DNA of 15,363 bases from an uncultured Alphaproteobacteria bacterium. GTDB taxonomy: Bacteria; Pseudomonadota; Alphaproteobacteria; Rickettsiales; Midichloriaceae. Positions within the stretch are counted from its first letter, which is position 1; each line of letters begins with the position of its first letter. The notes under the pieces are model-generated. The model was not told where the DNA came from. It saw nothing but the letters and a program-made list of their open reading frames with translations, and searched no databases. Below are positions 7,193-13,982 of the stretch, in pieces. The stretch is from the NCBI GenBank assembly GCA_903860855.1, contig CAIOSF010000105.1, positions 1 through 15,363 of the forward strand, written 5' to 3'. The position numbers and the translations under genes were made by a program.

Positions 7193-7744
7193 ATGGCTTT
7201 AGAAACTCCACAAGGTAACCTAGGTTGGCAGGCAATCGATTTTTCTTTACGTGACAGCAGTAATGGCAAGCTCTATTCGCTGGATGGAGTAAAGGGCCAC
7301 GGTGGCCTAGTGGTCGCCTTTATCTGTAATCATTGTCCCTATGTTCAGTCCGTCGCTGATACGATTTCTAAAGAAGCCGATAATCTGGCAGAACTCGGTA
7401 TTGGTTTCATAGGCATTAACTCAAATGATTACGATGCCTATCCCGAAGATTCATTCGAAATGATGAAAATCTTTGCGGAAAAGCATAAATTTCACTTCCC
7501 ATATGTAATCGATGATACACAGGATGCGGCTCGCTCCTACGGAGCAGTCTGCACTCCTGACTTCTTTGGTTTTAACAAAAATTTAAAGCTTCAATATCGA
7601 GGTAGACTGAACTCTTCCAGAAAAGAGCTACTACCCAATGCCAAAAGAGAATTGTTTCTAGCTATGCAAGAAATGGTAGAGAGAGGTCATTGCACAGAGG
7701 AACAATTGCCTAGCATTGGTTGCTCGATCAAGTGGCGCCCGTGA
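7193..7744 (+). CDS. Thioredoxin-fold redoxin (AhpC/TSA-related, PRX-like)
   Basis: A 183-aa cytosolic protein of the peroxiredoxin-like thioredoxin family. The redox motif is CNHC (residues 45-48) within VAFICNHCPYVQ, and a cis-Pro-type element with another Cys is in GAVCTPDFFGF (118-128). The family's typical C-terminal segment, PSIGCSIKWRP, is present with a fourth Cys. There is no signal peptide. It probably reduces disulfides or peroxides, but members are poorly characterised. It begins 54 nt after the acetyltransferase on the same strand, so the thiol-redox block grxD-GNAT-redoxin may be one operon. The ATG is preceded by A-rich sequence with no Shine-Dalgarno. Confidence 0.9.
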   Translation: MALETPQGNLGWQAIDFSLRDSSNGKLYSLDGVKGHGGLVVAFICNHCPYVQSVADTISKEADNLAELGIGFIGINSNDYDAYPEDSFEMMKIFAEKHKFHFPYVIDDTQDAARSYGAVCTPDFFGFNKNLKLQYRGRLNSSRKELLPNAKRELFLAMQEMVERGHCTEEQLPSIGCSIKWRP

Positions 7745-7752
7745 AAGACACT

Positions 7753-7791
7753 CTCATAAGTTCGGGGTTATTTAGCGAATATTTTTATGAG
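7753..7791. terminator. Candidate bidirectional terminator hairpin
   Basis: Between the convergent redoxin and ABC-F genes, CTCATAA (7753-7759) pairs with TTATGAG (7785-7791), and inside it TTCG (7761-7764) pairs with CGAA (7776-7779). T-rich sequence (TATTTTT) lies within the right arm rather than after it, so this is not a textbook intrinsic terminator. Position and symmetry favour a shared stop for both transcripts. Confidence 0.4.
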
Positions 7792-7801
7792 GAGCCCTAT
7801 G

Positions 7802-9385
7802 TCAGATTTCTTCTATGCGGACAGAACCAGCTTGTTTCTTACCTCTCTCTTTAAGATGAATAACATGGGTAGCCACACCGTGTATGAAAGCCCGATTATG
7901 ACTCACAAAAATTACCGTCCCAGCAAACTCTGACAAAGCATCAGTTAGGTTCTCACAGGCCGATAGATCAAGGTGATTGGTTGGCTCATCCAGGAATAAT
8001 AGGTTTGGCCTTTGTGCCAATATGCAAGCTAGCGATGTTCTGCTCTTCTCCCCCCCAGAAAGAACTGAGACGCGCTTGAAAACGCCGTCTCCTGATAAAC
8101 CAAGATTACTGAGAAGGCGGCGGGCATCTGATTCTTTTATCGTGGGGGCCAATCGGTTGATGTTGTCTAGAACGGAATCACCTTCTCGTAAGTCATCTAA
8201 ATGTTCTTGAGCAAAATATCCTGGTACTACGTTATGCCCCAGGACAATGTCGCCCCCCAAGGCTGCCTGCTTGCCCAGCAATGTCTTGAGTAGGGTAGAT
8301 TTACCCAGACCATTGGCCCCTAAGATGGCGACCTTCTGCCCCCTATAGACAGTGAAGGATGAATCCCTTATTAGTGGACTGTCATAACCAACAACCAAGC
8401 CATTAACCTCAAGAACCGTTTTTCCCGATGGATTCGGATTCTCAAGAGTTAGCTGCATGGTATCGCCAAGTTTCTCAAACACCACGTCATCTTCAATCAT
8501 CTTAAGCTTTGCAAGGGTTTTGATCCTGGACTGAACCATCTTGGCCTTAGAGGGACTGGCCCTAAATCTATTGACAAACTGTTCTATATGATCAGTTTGC
8601 GTCTTTAGATTCTTTGCAGTATGAGTACTCTGCTCCTGCTTTAGAGCGAATGCTTCCAAAAAGTCATCAAAATTTCCGGTATATGGGGTAAGTTTTCCTT
8701 CTCTTAAATGCAAAACATGAGTCGCTAAACGATTCAGCAGATCTTTGTCATGTGAAACAAAAATAACCGTCCCATTGAATCTTTTAAGATAACCCTCGAA
8801 CCATTCTATGCTTGGTAGGTCAAGATGGTTGGTTGGCTCATCTAGTATCAAAAAATTTGGACTATTGAGCAGAATTTTTGCAAACTCTAGCCTCATCCTC
8901 CATCCACCTGATAAAGATGTAACTGGATCTAGTGGCTGCTCCTCCTGAAATCCTAAACCTTGGAGGACTTCCTTTGTATCGTCCTCAATCCTGTACCCAC
9001 CTAATGACTGGAACATCTGTTCAAGGTACTCATACCGGTCAAAATTATCTTGAGAGTAATCGGTAGCCATACTGGCTAAGACTTCTTCACGCTCTTGCAT
9101 AATTTTATTTAACTCTTGAGCGCCACTGAGAGCCTCTGCCAATATTGTTGGCTCGGGCGATGGATTAGCAACCTGTGGTAGATATCCTAGCCGCAGGTTC
9201 TTCGGTTTTATTATATTGCCATTATAGTCTTGTTCAAAGCCACATAGAATATTTAACAAGGTTGTTTTTCCTGCCCCATTATTACCAATTAAAGCTACCT
9301 TGGCTTTATTGGGGCAATTATAGGAAATATCCTTGAATATATGTCTATGACCAAAGGTCTTTGAGATATTCTGTAGTACTATCAT
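7802..9385 (-). CDS. ABC-F family ATPase (ribosome-associated type)
   Basis: A 527-aa soluble protein with two fused ATP-binding cassettes and no membrane segment. NBD1 has the P-loop GNNGAGKTT (34-42), signature LSGGWRMRLE (158-167) and Walker B LILDEPTNHLD (179-189). A charged linker follows at about 245-305, containing SPSKAKMVQSRIKTLAKLK. NBD2 has GANGLGKST (357-365), LSGGEKSRT (442-450) and LLFLDEPTNHLD. ABC-F proteins bind the ribosomal E site and ease stalled or starting translation. Length and the lack of a C-terminal coiled coil fit YbiT/YheS-like members better than Uup, but the subtype cannot be fixed by eye. The second H-loop region reads SHNR instead of the usual SHDR. It starts 3 nt after the dioxygenase-like gene, so it is probably the last gene of that operon. 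Confidence 0.93.
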   Translation of the reverse strand: MIVLQNISKTFGHRHIFKDISYNCPNKAKVALIGNNGAGKTTLLNILCGFEQDYNGNIIKPKNLRLGYLPQVANPSPEPTILAEALSGAQELNKIMQEREEVLASMATDYSQDNFDRYEYLEQMFQSLGGYRIEDDTKEVLQGLGFQEEQPLDPVTSLSGGWRMRLEFAKILLNSPNFLILDEPTNHLDLPSIEWFEGYLKRFNGTVIFVSHDKDLLNRLATHVLHLREGKLTPYTGNFDDFLEAFALKQEQSTHTAKNLKTQTDHIEQFVNRFRASPSKAKMVQSRIKTLAKLKMIEDDVVFEKLGDTMQLTLENPNPSGKTVLEVNGLVVGYDSPLIRDSSFTVYRGQKVAILGANGLGKSTLLKTLLGKQAALGGDIVLGHNVVPGYFAQEHLDDLREGDSVLDNINRLAPTIKESDARRLLSNLGLSGDGVFKRVSVLSGGEKSRTSLACILAQRPNLLFLDEPTNHLDLSACENLTDALSEFAGTVIFVSHNRAFIHGVATHVIHLKERGKKQAGSVRIEEI

Positions 9386-9388
9386 AGT

Positions 9389-10210
9389 TTAATATTCTCG
9401 ATATTTTGCGTCAATATTCATTGTTATGTCAAATCGATAGATCGGACACACTTTATCATAAAATTTTTCCTCTTCTTTCAACTTAATCGCGACAAGAGCG
9501 CCTCGCAATAATTCACTATCTGAGATTGCGCGCAGTTCAGAGTCGCGATAATTACCTGGAAAAAACATTGTTGTTTCAAGACGCATAAGCCTGGAATAAA
9601 CAATATTAAAGTGAACCCTCGGAGAGCTATCTTCAATGATACCAGGCATAATTGTGTAAAAGCGATAATATCCTAAATTATCGGTAATTGCCGAGCCAGA
9701 ACCAACAAACATTTTATCAAGTTTATCACTGTTCGTTTGAATATTGCTTGCTGGAATTTGATCAACCGGAGCTGTATACAATATATTATCATTGAGATAG
9801 CCCCTCTTCTCACTGGAATTGTAGCGGTAAAAACCATTCTTGTCAGCATGCCACATTTGCACCAAAGCGTTTTGAATAGGAACACAGGACCTGTCCAAAA
9901 CCCTGCCAATTATTTGAATGCACTGACCAGAAGCGAATTGAGCATAACCAACTTTGCGCCTCAGGTTGTTAGTACTGTAGAAAGGAGGCTTTTCCGCCGC
10001 TCCATACCAAACAGCTGGAGTTGATGTGCAGCTCAGAGCCATAACGCTATCAAACTTTGGCTGTTCTTGCCGATAATTTTGTAATATATCATCGGTTGAA
10101 CAATAAGCCTCGGAAGACCATATCACACCAAGCCCCAGGAGCATTGCCAGAAGCGCTAAACAGAGTCGCAGGATGTAATGGCTCAACTCAGATTGTTTAA
10201 AACTATTCAT
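9389..10210 (-). CDS. Exported intradiol-dioxygenase-like protein, predicted inactive
   Basis: A 273-aa protein with an N-terminal hydrophobic segment (about 12-31, ending WSSEAYCS), so exported or membrane-anchored. The core from about 95 to 220 is the intradiol ring-cleavage dioxygenase fold (protocatechuate 3,4-dioxygenase family). It shows GRVLDRSCVPIQNALVQMWHADKNGFY, then TDNLGYYRFYTIMPG, then PRVHF, then MFFPGN. Aligned to the PcaH iron ligands (Tyr408, Tyr447, His460, His462), Tyr128 and His200 are kept. Tyr447 becomes Ile192 (PGII) and His460 becomes Arg198 (PRVHF instead of P-HIHF). With two of four Fe(III) ligands gone, ring cleavage is unlikely; a binding or structural role in the envelope is inferred. 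Its ATG overlaps the DUF2628 gene by 8 nt and ABC-F follows after 3 nt. No aromatic-degradation genes are nearby. Confidence 0.82.
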   Translation of the reverse strand: MNSFKQSELSHYILRLCLALLAMLLGLGVIWSSEAYCSTDDILQNYRQEQPKFDSVMALSCTSTPAVWYGAAEKPPFYSTNNLRRKVGYAQFASGQCIQIIGRVLDRSCVPIQNALVQMWHADKNGFYRYNSSEKRGYLNDNILYTAPVDQIPASNIQTNSDKLDKMFVGSGSAITDNLGYYRFYTIMPGIIEDSSPRVHFNIVYSRLMRLETTMFFPGNYRDSELRAISDSELLRGALVAIKLKEEEKFYDKVCPIYRFDITMNIDAKYREY

Positions 10211-10574
10211 ATATCACAGAGGTAATGCGTTTCATAAAGATTAGCATGGCTTCATCTTCATCTCGAGCGCATATAATATCCACTAATCCATAGTTTTCCA
10301 ACCAGCACGACATTGTTAGTATATGACCCGACAAAAAACCAATTAAAAAATGTGCTGGCACTAAAATAAACTCTGCCGCAACGCCATAACGGACAGCTGT
10401 ATAGGCTATCAGCGAAACTATAGTCCACATAACTATAGCAAATCTCCACGCACCTTTCTTTATCAGCCAAAGGAATGAAAAGATCAGGGCATACTCATTA
10501 CTCTGACAAATGCTAGGCAAGACCCTTATGTCGTTTATCTTATTACTGCGATTGTATATATTATATACTTTCAT
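10203..10574 (-). CDS. DUF2628-like small membrane protein
   Basis: A 123-aa protein resembling the alphaproteobacterial DUF2628 family. It has an N-terminal MKVYNIYNR strand, then NEYALIFSFLWLIKKGAWRFA, matching the family's F-x-x-LW-x-x-x-x-x-W pattern. Two hydrophobic segments lie at about 43-60 and 66-88. It ends with a soluble ICARDEDEAMLIFMKR stretch, equivalent to the family's G-RD-DEAE-RFF ending. Function is unknown for the family. Its stop codon lies inside the start of the dioxygenase-like gene (ATGAATAG overlap), which implies translational coupling. An inverted repeat is found 41-71 nt upstream. Family assignment rests on pattern memory and is moderately sure. Confidence 0.68.
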   Translation of the reverse strand: MKVYNIYNRSNKINDIRVLPSICQSNEYALIFSFLWLIKKGAWRFAIVMWTIVSLIAYTAVRYGVAAEFILVPAHFLIGFLSGHILTMSCWLENYGLVDIICARDEDEAMLIFMKRITSVIYE

Positions 10575-10614
10575 AACACTTATTCAAAACCAAAGTTAAA
10601 ATCATCATAGGTCT

Positions 10615-10645
10615 CATGTAGTAATTTATATCAGTTCCCTACATG
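10615..10645 (-). promoter_or_regulatory. Inverted repeat around a possible -10 in the DUF2628 operon leader
   Basis: CATGTAG (10615-10621) and CTACATG (10639-10645) form perfect 7-bp arms separated by 17 bp. On the minus strand the spacer contains TATAAA, a plausible -10 element, with only a poor -35 (TTGTCT, 19 bp upstream). It may be an operator at the promoter of the DUF2628-dioxygenase-ABC-F operon, or an RNA hairpin in its leader. Confidence 0.35.
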
Positions 10646-10806
10646 CAATAGACAAGCCGAAGGCGTAGTCAAATTAAGTAGCACAAGAAGCGGCCGAATG
10701 CACAACGTTAATCCAACCGGTTGAACGAATACACCTCAAACCTGCGGAGCGCTTCGTCGCGAGCAATGAGCAACATAGCAACAATTAAAAGCGGTAACTG
10801 GTATAG

Positions 10807-12840
10807 CTATATTATCTGACTTAGAAAGAAGACAATAGTACAAGCCCAAATAAATACAGCAAGCTTTATTGCCACTAGGTGCCCATAATTTCTGGCAACT
10901 TGGTCACTTTCTAAACAAGAAACCAGTTCTTCCTGATCTTGCATCATCTTGTGCAACTCGGTCAAAGCTGCACTATACCGTGCATAATTATTTTTTATCG
11001 ATCTCTGGTTTAAAACCTTAAGCACAGACGACAACATACCTTTTGTGCCAGCCTTATCCAATAGATGGGCCAGCCTATTTCTGGCCTTAATACCATGAAG
11101 CAGCGGCGTTACCATATCTAATAAAGCTTCTGCAAATAATCCGGCTGTACGAGGGGCGTTAATGGCTCCTTGTCCCATGGCCAATAGACGCAGTAGAGTA
11201 AACAGCCTTTCGTCATGGATTTTTTGTAAGCCCTGAGGCAATACAATCTCCGGCACTTTGCCCAAGTGAAGGCGTGCAGCAAGAAAAAGCAGTAGATCTC
11301 TCATGATTGGTATATGTTCTATGCTTTTTAGCTCCTTATCGTCTTCGAGCACTGATATAACATCCAAAGGGCAAAAACAAACATACTGTCCAAATAAAAG
11401 ATGAGGAAGCTCCCAGTTCAAGGTGTAAACAATATACCTAATATCATGATGAGAACGAAGTAATTTCTCAATATTACCAACATAACTACGATCTAAACCA
11501 GCAAAAGCCACGATATTAGCGAGCAATCCACTATTAACTAAAAGAATGATATCACCCGTTATTTCATCTGAGTTGCTAAAACTCGCATACTTTAATATAG
11601 AGCCTATAGTGCTAATATGAAATGTAACACCTCTAAAAGAGATAATGTGCTGATCAGCAAAATGCGCAATAAGATAGGCAAGCATGGCATCTTCCCTAGA
11701 AATCACAGTAGGGTTAGAGTTAGAGCCATACTTACTGGATTCAACATACATACGATTGAAGCTTGATATAGTCGAACTCTCAAATTGCTTAGCCTGGAGC
11801 AACCAGCGCATAATCCTCCCACTCTTAATGAAGGCTTTGGCTTCATCCCATGATCCCTCCAGCGATACGGCTAGAGTTGTGAGATTCTCATGTTCCATGT
11901 TGTTAAAAACCATACCATCCTGGCACTCTCTAATCTTTTCTGACGTAGAGAATATCTCTTGCAATAGCCTATCAATATCGTGATCTTCTCTTGTTGCCCC
12001 TAAAAACTCAACTGATTGTAACCACCCCCATCTGTTTTCAGATGCATCATCCAATAGCTTGCTTGCTATAAAAAGAAGTTTTTTACAGTATGGATCCAAG
12101 TTGCTGTGGTTGATTCCCAACACGTGACACGCATAAAAAAAACTGCCGTAAGTTATTTTGCCATATATTAGCTCTGCTTTACTGGTCTGAAGAAACTGTT
12201 TACCAGCTATTAATTCCAATAGCAAAATACCAACTGCGTAATAATCAGCTTTCAAATCATGAGTGTTCTTTCCATAAGTATGGCATCTACTCCTAGCAAT
12301 CGTCTCGAAAACGTCTAATTGCTCCGCTCCGCAGTGGGATATAAAACAACTACCAACCATGATATGATCATCCTTTCCAACTCTAATGGTACCCCCATTC
12401 AGGGAGCCATGCATTATACCATGGTCGTGTATTATATGGAGAATATCGAATATCTCCAGCAACCAAAGGCGGATCTCACGGTGATCGAAGCCATTGACTA
12501 CGATCCTTTCATACATGCTAATAGTAGATGGTCTTGGCATTACCATGACGAAGTGCTCTCTATCACCTATAGTCGTCAATCCGAACTTCTCCGGTATCTC
12601 TAAACCATTCGCTGTAAGAGCTCTCAGCTCGAGCATATCGTGTATGCGTACGCAATCAGTACGGAAAAACACCAAAGCGTACCTTCCGTTGTCTTCATCT
12701 AAAGCGTAGGCCTGAGCAAACCCAACATCGAAATGGGGGAGGCGACTGGTCACTGACACCCTGAACTCACCTATAGCGGCCAGCTCAAGACTCACCCCTA
12801 TCATTCCCCTGTTGATTATACGAATTCTGCTATTTGGCAT
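10807..12840 (-). CDS. Tail-anchored pseudokinase-like protein
   Basis: A 677-aa protein whose first part (about 50-270) follows the Ser/Thr protein-kinase C-lobe pattern without its catalytic residues. The segment LHIIHDHGIMHGSLNGGTI (134-152) stands where kinases have HRDLKPxN. Catalytic Asp is Ser146, Lys is Asn148 and Asn is Thr151. DFG is replaced by GSC (163-165). The F-helix DYYAVGILLLEL (199-210), normally DxxSxGxxLxEL, is intact. No P-loop or VAIK lysine is visible. The region about 270-650 is probably helical and unrecognised. The last 23 residues (LVAIKLAVFIWACTIVFFLSQII in two parts: LVAIKLAVFIWA and CTIVFFLSQII) form a single C-terminal membrane segment, so the body should face the cytoplasm. 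Similar degenerate kinase-like proteins occur in Rhodospirillales-type alphaproteobacteria, as I recall. It lies 36 nt after surA on the same strand, suggesting an envelope-related regulatory or scaffold role. Confidence 0.7.
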   Translation of the reverse strand: MPNSRIRIINRGMIGVSLELAAIGEFRVSVTSRLPHFDVGFAQAYALDEDNGRYALVFFRTDCVRIHDMLELRALTANGLEIPEKFGLTTIGDREHFVMVMPRPSTISMYERIVVNGFDHREIRLWLLEIFDILHIIHDHGIMHGSLNGGTIRVGKDDHIMVGSCFISHCGAEQLDVFETIARSRCHTYGKNTHDLKADYYAVGILLLELIAGKQFLQTSKAELIYGKITYGSFFYACHVLGINHSNLDPYCKKLLFIASKLLDDASENRWGWLQSVEFLGATREDHDIDRLLQEIFSTSEKIRECQDGMVFNNMEHENLTTLAVSLEGSWDEAKAFIKSGRIMRWLLQAKQFESSTISSFNRMYVESSKYGSNSNPTVISREDAMLAYLIAHFADQHIISFRGVTFHISTIGSILKYASFSNSDEITGDIILLVNSGLLANIVAFAGLDRSYVGNIEKLLRSHHDIRYIVYTLNWELPHLLFGQYVCFCPLDVISVLEDDKELKSIEHIPIMRDLLLFLAARLHLGKVPEIVLPQGLQKIHDERLFTLLRLLAMGQGAINAPRTAGLFAEALLDMVTPLLHGIKARNRLAHLLDKAGTKGMLSSVLKVLNQRSIKNNYARYSAALTELHKMMQDQEELVSCLESDQVARNYGHLVAIKLAVFIWACTIVFFLSQII

Positions 12841-12876
12841 CTTGCGAGATTAACTATATCTGGTGAAATTTTATAC

Positions 12877-13899
12877 CTACCCCCTTTTTATTTCAATAAG
12901 ATATTTTTTCCTCAAGCTGTGCAATATATCTTGATGGATCCTATCATTCTTTGCTTCAAACAATGCCATATTAAGCCTTTCCTCATCTTCTAGCCCTTCC
13001 ATTTGATCAACTTGATTATTTTTCTGGACTGGAGATAAATTCCTCCAGTCTCTAGCTTGTAGAATGATCATGAAGTTATCACCAATAAGTGGTTGACTTA
13101 TATTGTCTACCATTGTTTCGAGTACGGCGGATCGGTAGATTTCTGACAAGTCTGACAATTTTAGCCAACCCAAATCTCTCATTTCAACTTTGGCTCCTTT
13201 GCCATCGTATTTCGTAGCAGAAGATTGTCCACCAGTTACCTTTGTATTTGAATTAATAGCCTCAATCACCTCATCGTTGCTGGCATTAGCTGGCAGAATA
13301 ATTTCTCTTAGCAGTACTTCCGTTTTATTATTAATTCTCTCTCTTGTGCTCTCCCTCTGGTATTGAGCCTTTGCTGCTTGAACTTGTTGTTTTATGTATG
13401 GGAGAATAAACTGCCCTTCCTCCAGTTCCCGTCGACTAAAGCGTACTTTACGAGAGTCGAGCAATTCTTTAAGGATCAATTGAGCCTTAACCTGTTCCTT
13501 TATATTCGCTAGTTTTTGCGGATTTTTAAGCACCAATTGTTCAAACTTGGAACTAGCTATGGTATGTCTTTCATTTACCGTTCTAATGGCATAGTCCACC
13601 TGAGCATCGTTTACCGATATACCTTTATTTTCCCCCTCTTGCAGCAACAATTTTTCATCGATCATCGCTTCCAGGAGCTGATCCCTCATCCCGAGCACAT
13701 CATGGTAACCGACGTTATTTAGGATGGCCACAACTTCAGCTCGATCCATAAGATCTTGCGATGTTATCACTCTGCCACTGATGGTTGCCACAATATCGAT
13801 CGCAGACTCATAAGAGTCAGTTGTTGCCATGACCCGCTCTGCAACTGGTAATGTGATGCCTAAGCTGAGTAGCGTAAATATAAGAATTCTTTTCAACAT
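12877..13899 (-). CDS. surA: SurA-like periplasmic peptidyl-prolyl isomerase/chaperone
   Basis: A periplasmic foldase that helps outer-membrane proteins mature. The signal peptide runs to about residue 25 (MLKRILIFTLLSLGI...VMA). Then comes the SurA N-terminal domain with DIVATISGRVITSQDLMDRA (35-54), LLEAMIDEKLLLQEGENKGISV and an ANIKEQVKAQLILKELL helix. A single parvulin-like domain at about 195-290 begins VLLREIILPA and contains MRDLGWLKLSDLSE and ISQPLIGDNFMIILQ. At 340 aa it is shorter than E. coli SurA (428 aa), which has two parvulin domains. The C-terminus is highly charged. It lies 83 nt after the LytM lipoprotein gene and 36 nt before the pseudokinase. In alphaproteobacteria surA usually sits with lptD, pdxA and ksgA; none is seen here. 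A generic PpiC/SurA-domain protein is the alternative. Confidence 0.88.
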   Translation of the reverse strand: MLKRILIFTLLSLGITLPVAERVMATTDSYESAIDIVATISGRVITSQDLMDRAEVVAILNNVGYHDVLGMRDQLLEAMIDEKLLLQEGENKGISVNDAQVDYAIRTVNERHTIASSKFEQLVLKNPQKLANIKEQVKAQLILKELLDSRKVRFSRRELEEGQFILPYIKQQVQAAKAQYQRESTRERINNKTEVLLREIILPANASNDEVIEAINSNTKVTGGQSSATKYDGKGAKVEMRDLGWLKLSDLSEIYRSAVLETMVDNISQPLIGDNFMIILQARDWRNLSPVQKNNQVDQMEGLEDEERLNMALFEAKNDRIHQDILHSLRKKYLIEIKRG

Positions 13900-13921
13900 T
13901 CCAAACTCTTAACGAAAGGTT

Positions 13922-13948
13922 CCAAGTCTTATTCTATCAAAGACTCGG
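13922..13948 (-). promoter_or_regulatory. Stem-loop in the surA leader
   Basis: On the minus strand CCGAGTCTT pairs with AAGACTTGG around the loop TGATAGAAT: nine pairs including one G-U. It ends 22 nt before the surA start and has no T-run, so an attenuating or mRNA-stabilising leader structure is likelier than an intrinsic terminator. A weak promoter (TTGATT, about 18 bp, TAATAA) lies just upstream, between the preceding gene and the hairpin. Confidence 0.4.
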
Positions 13949-13982
13949 TATTATTAATCATTATTTATTGCATAAATCAAGG

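Noticed and set aside
7977-8210. Plus-strand 77-aa frame inside the ABC-F gene, and similar frames at 4436-4717, 9737-10024 and 14200-14478
   Set aside because: They are antisense to conserved domains, have no family features and no ribosome site.
10258-10470. Second minus-strand frame inside the DUF2628 gene
   Set aside because: It lies fully within a better-supported gene in another phase and its composition is not family-like.
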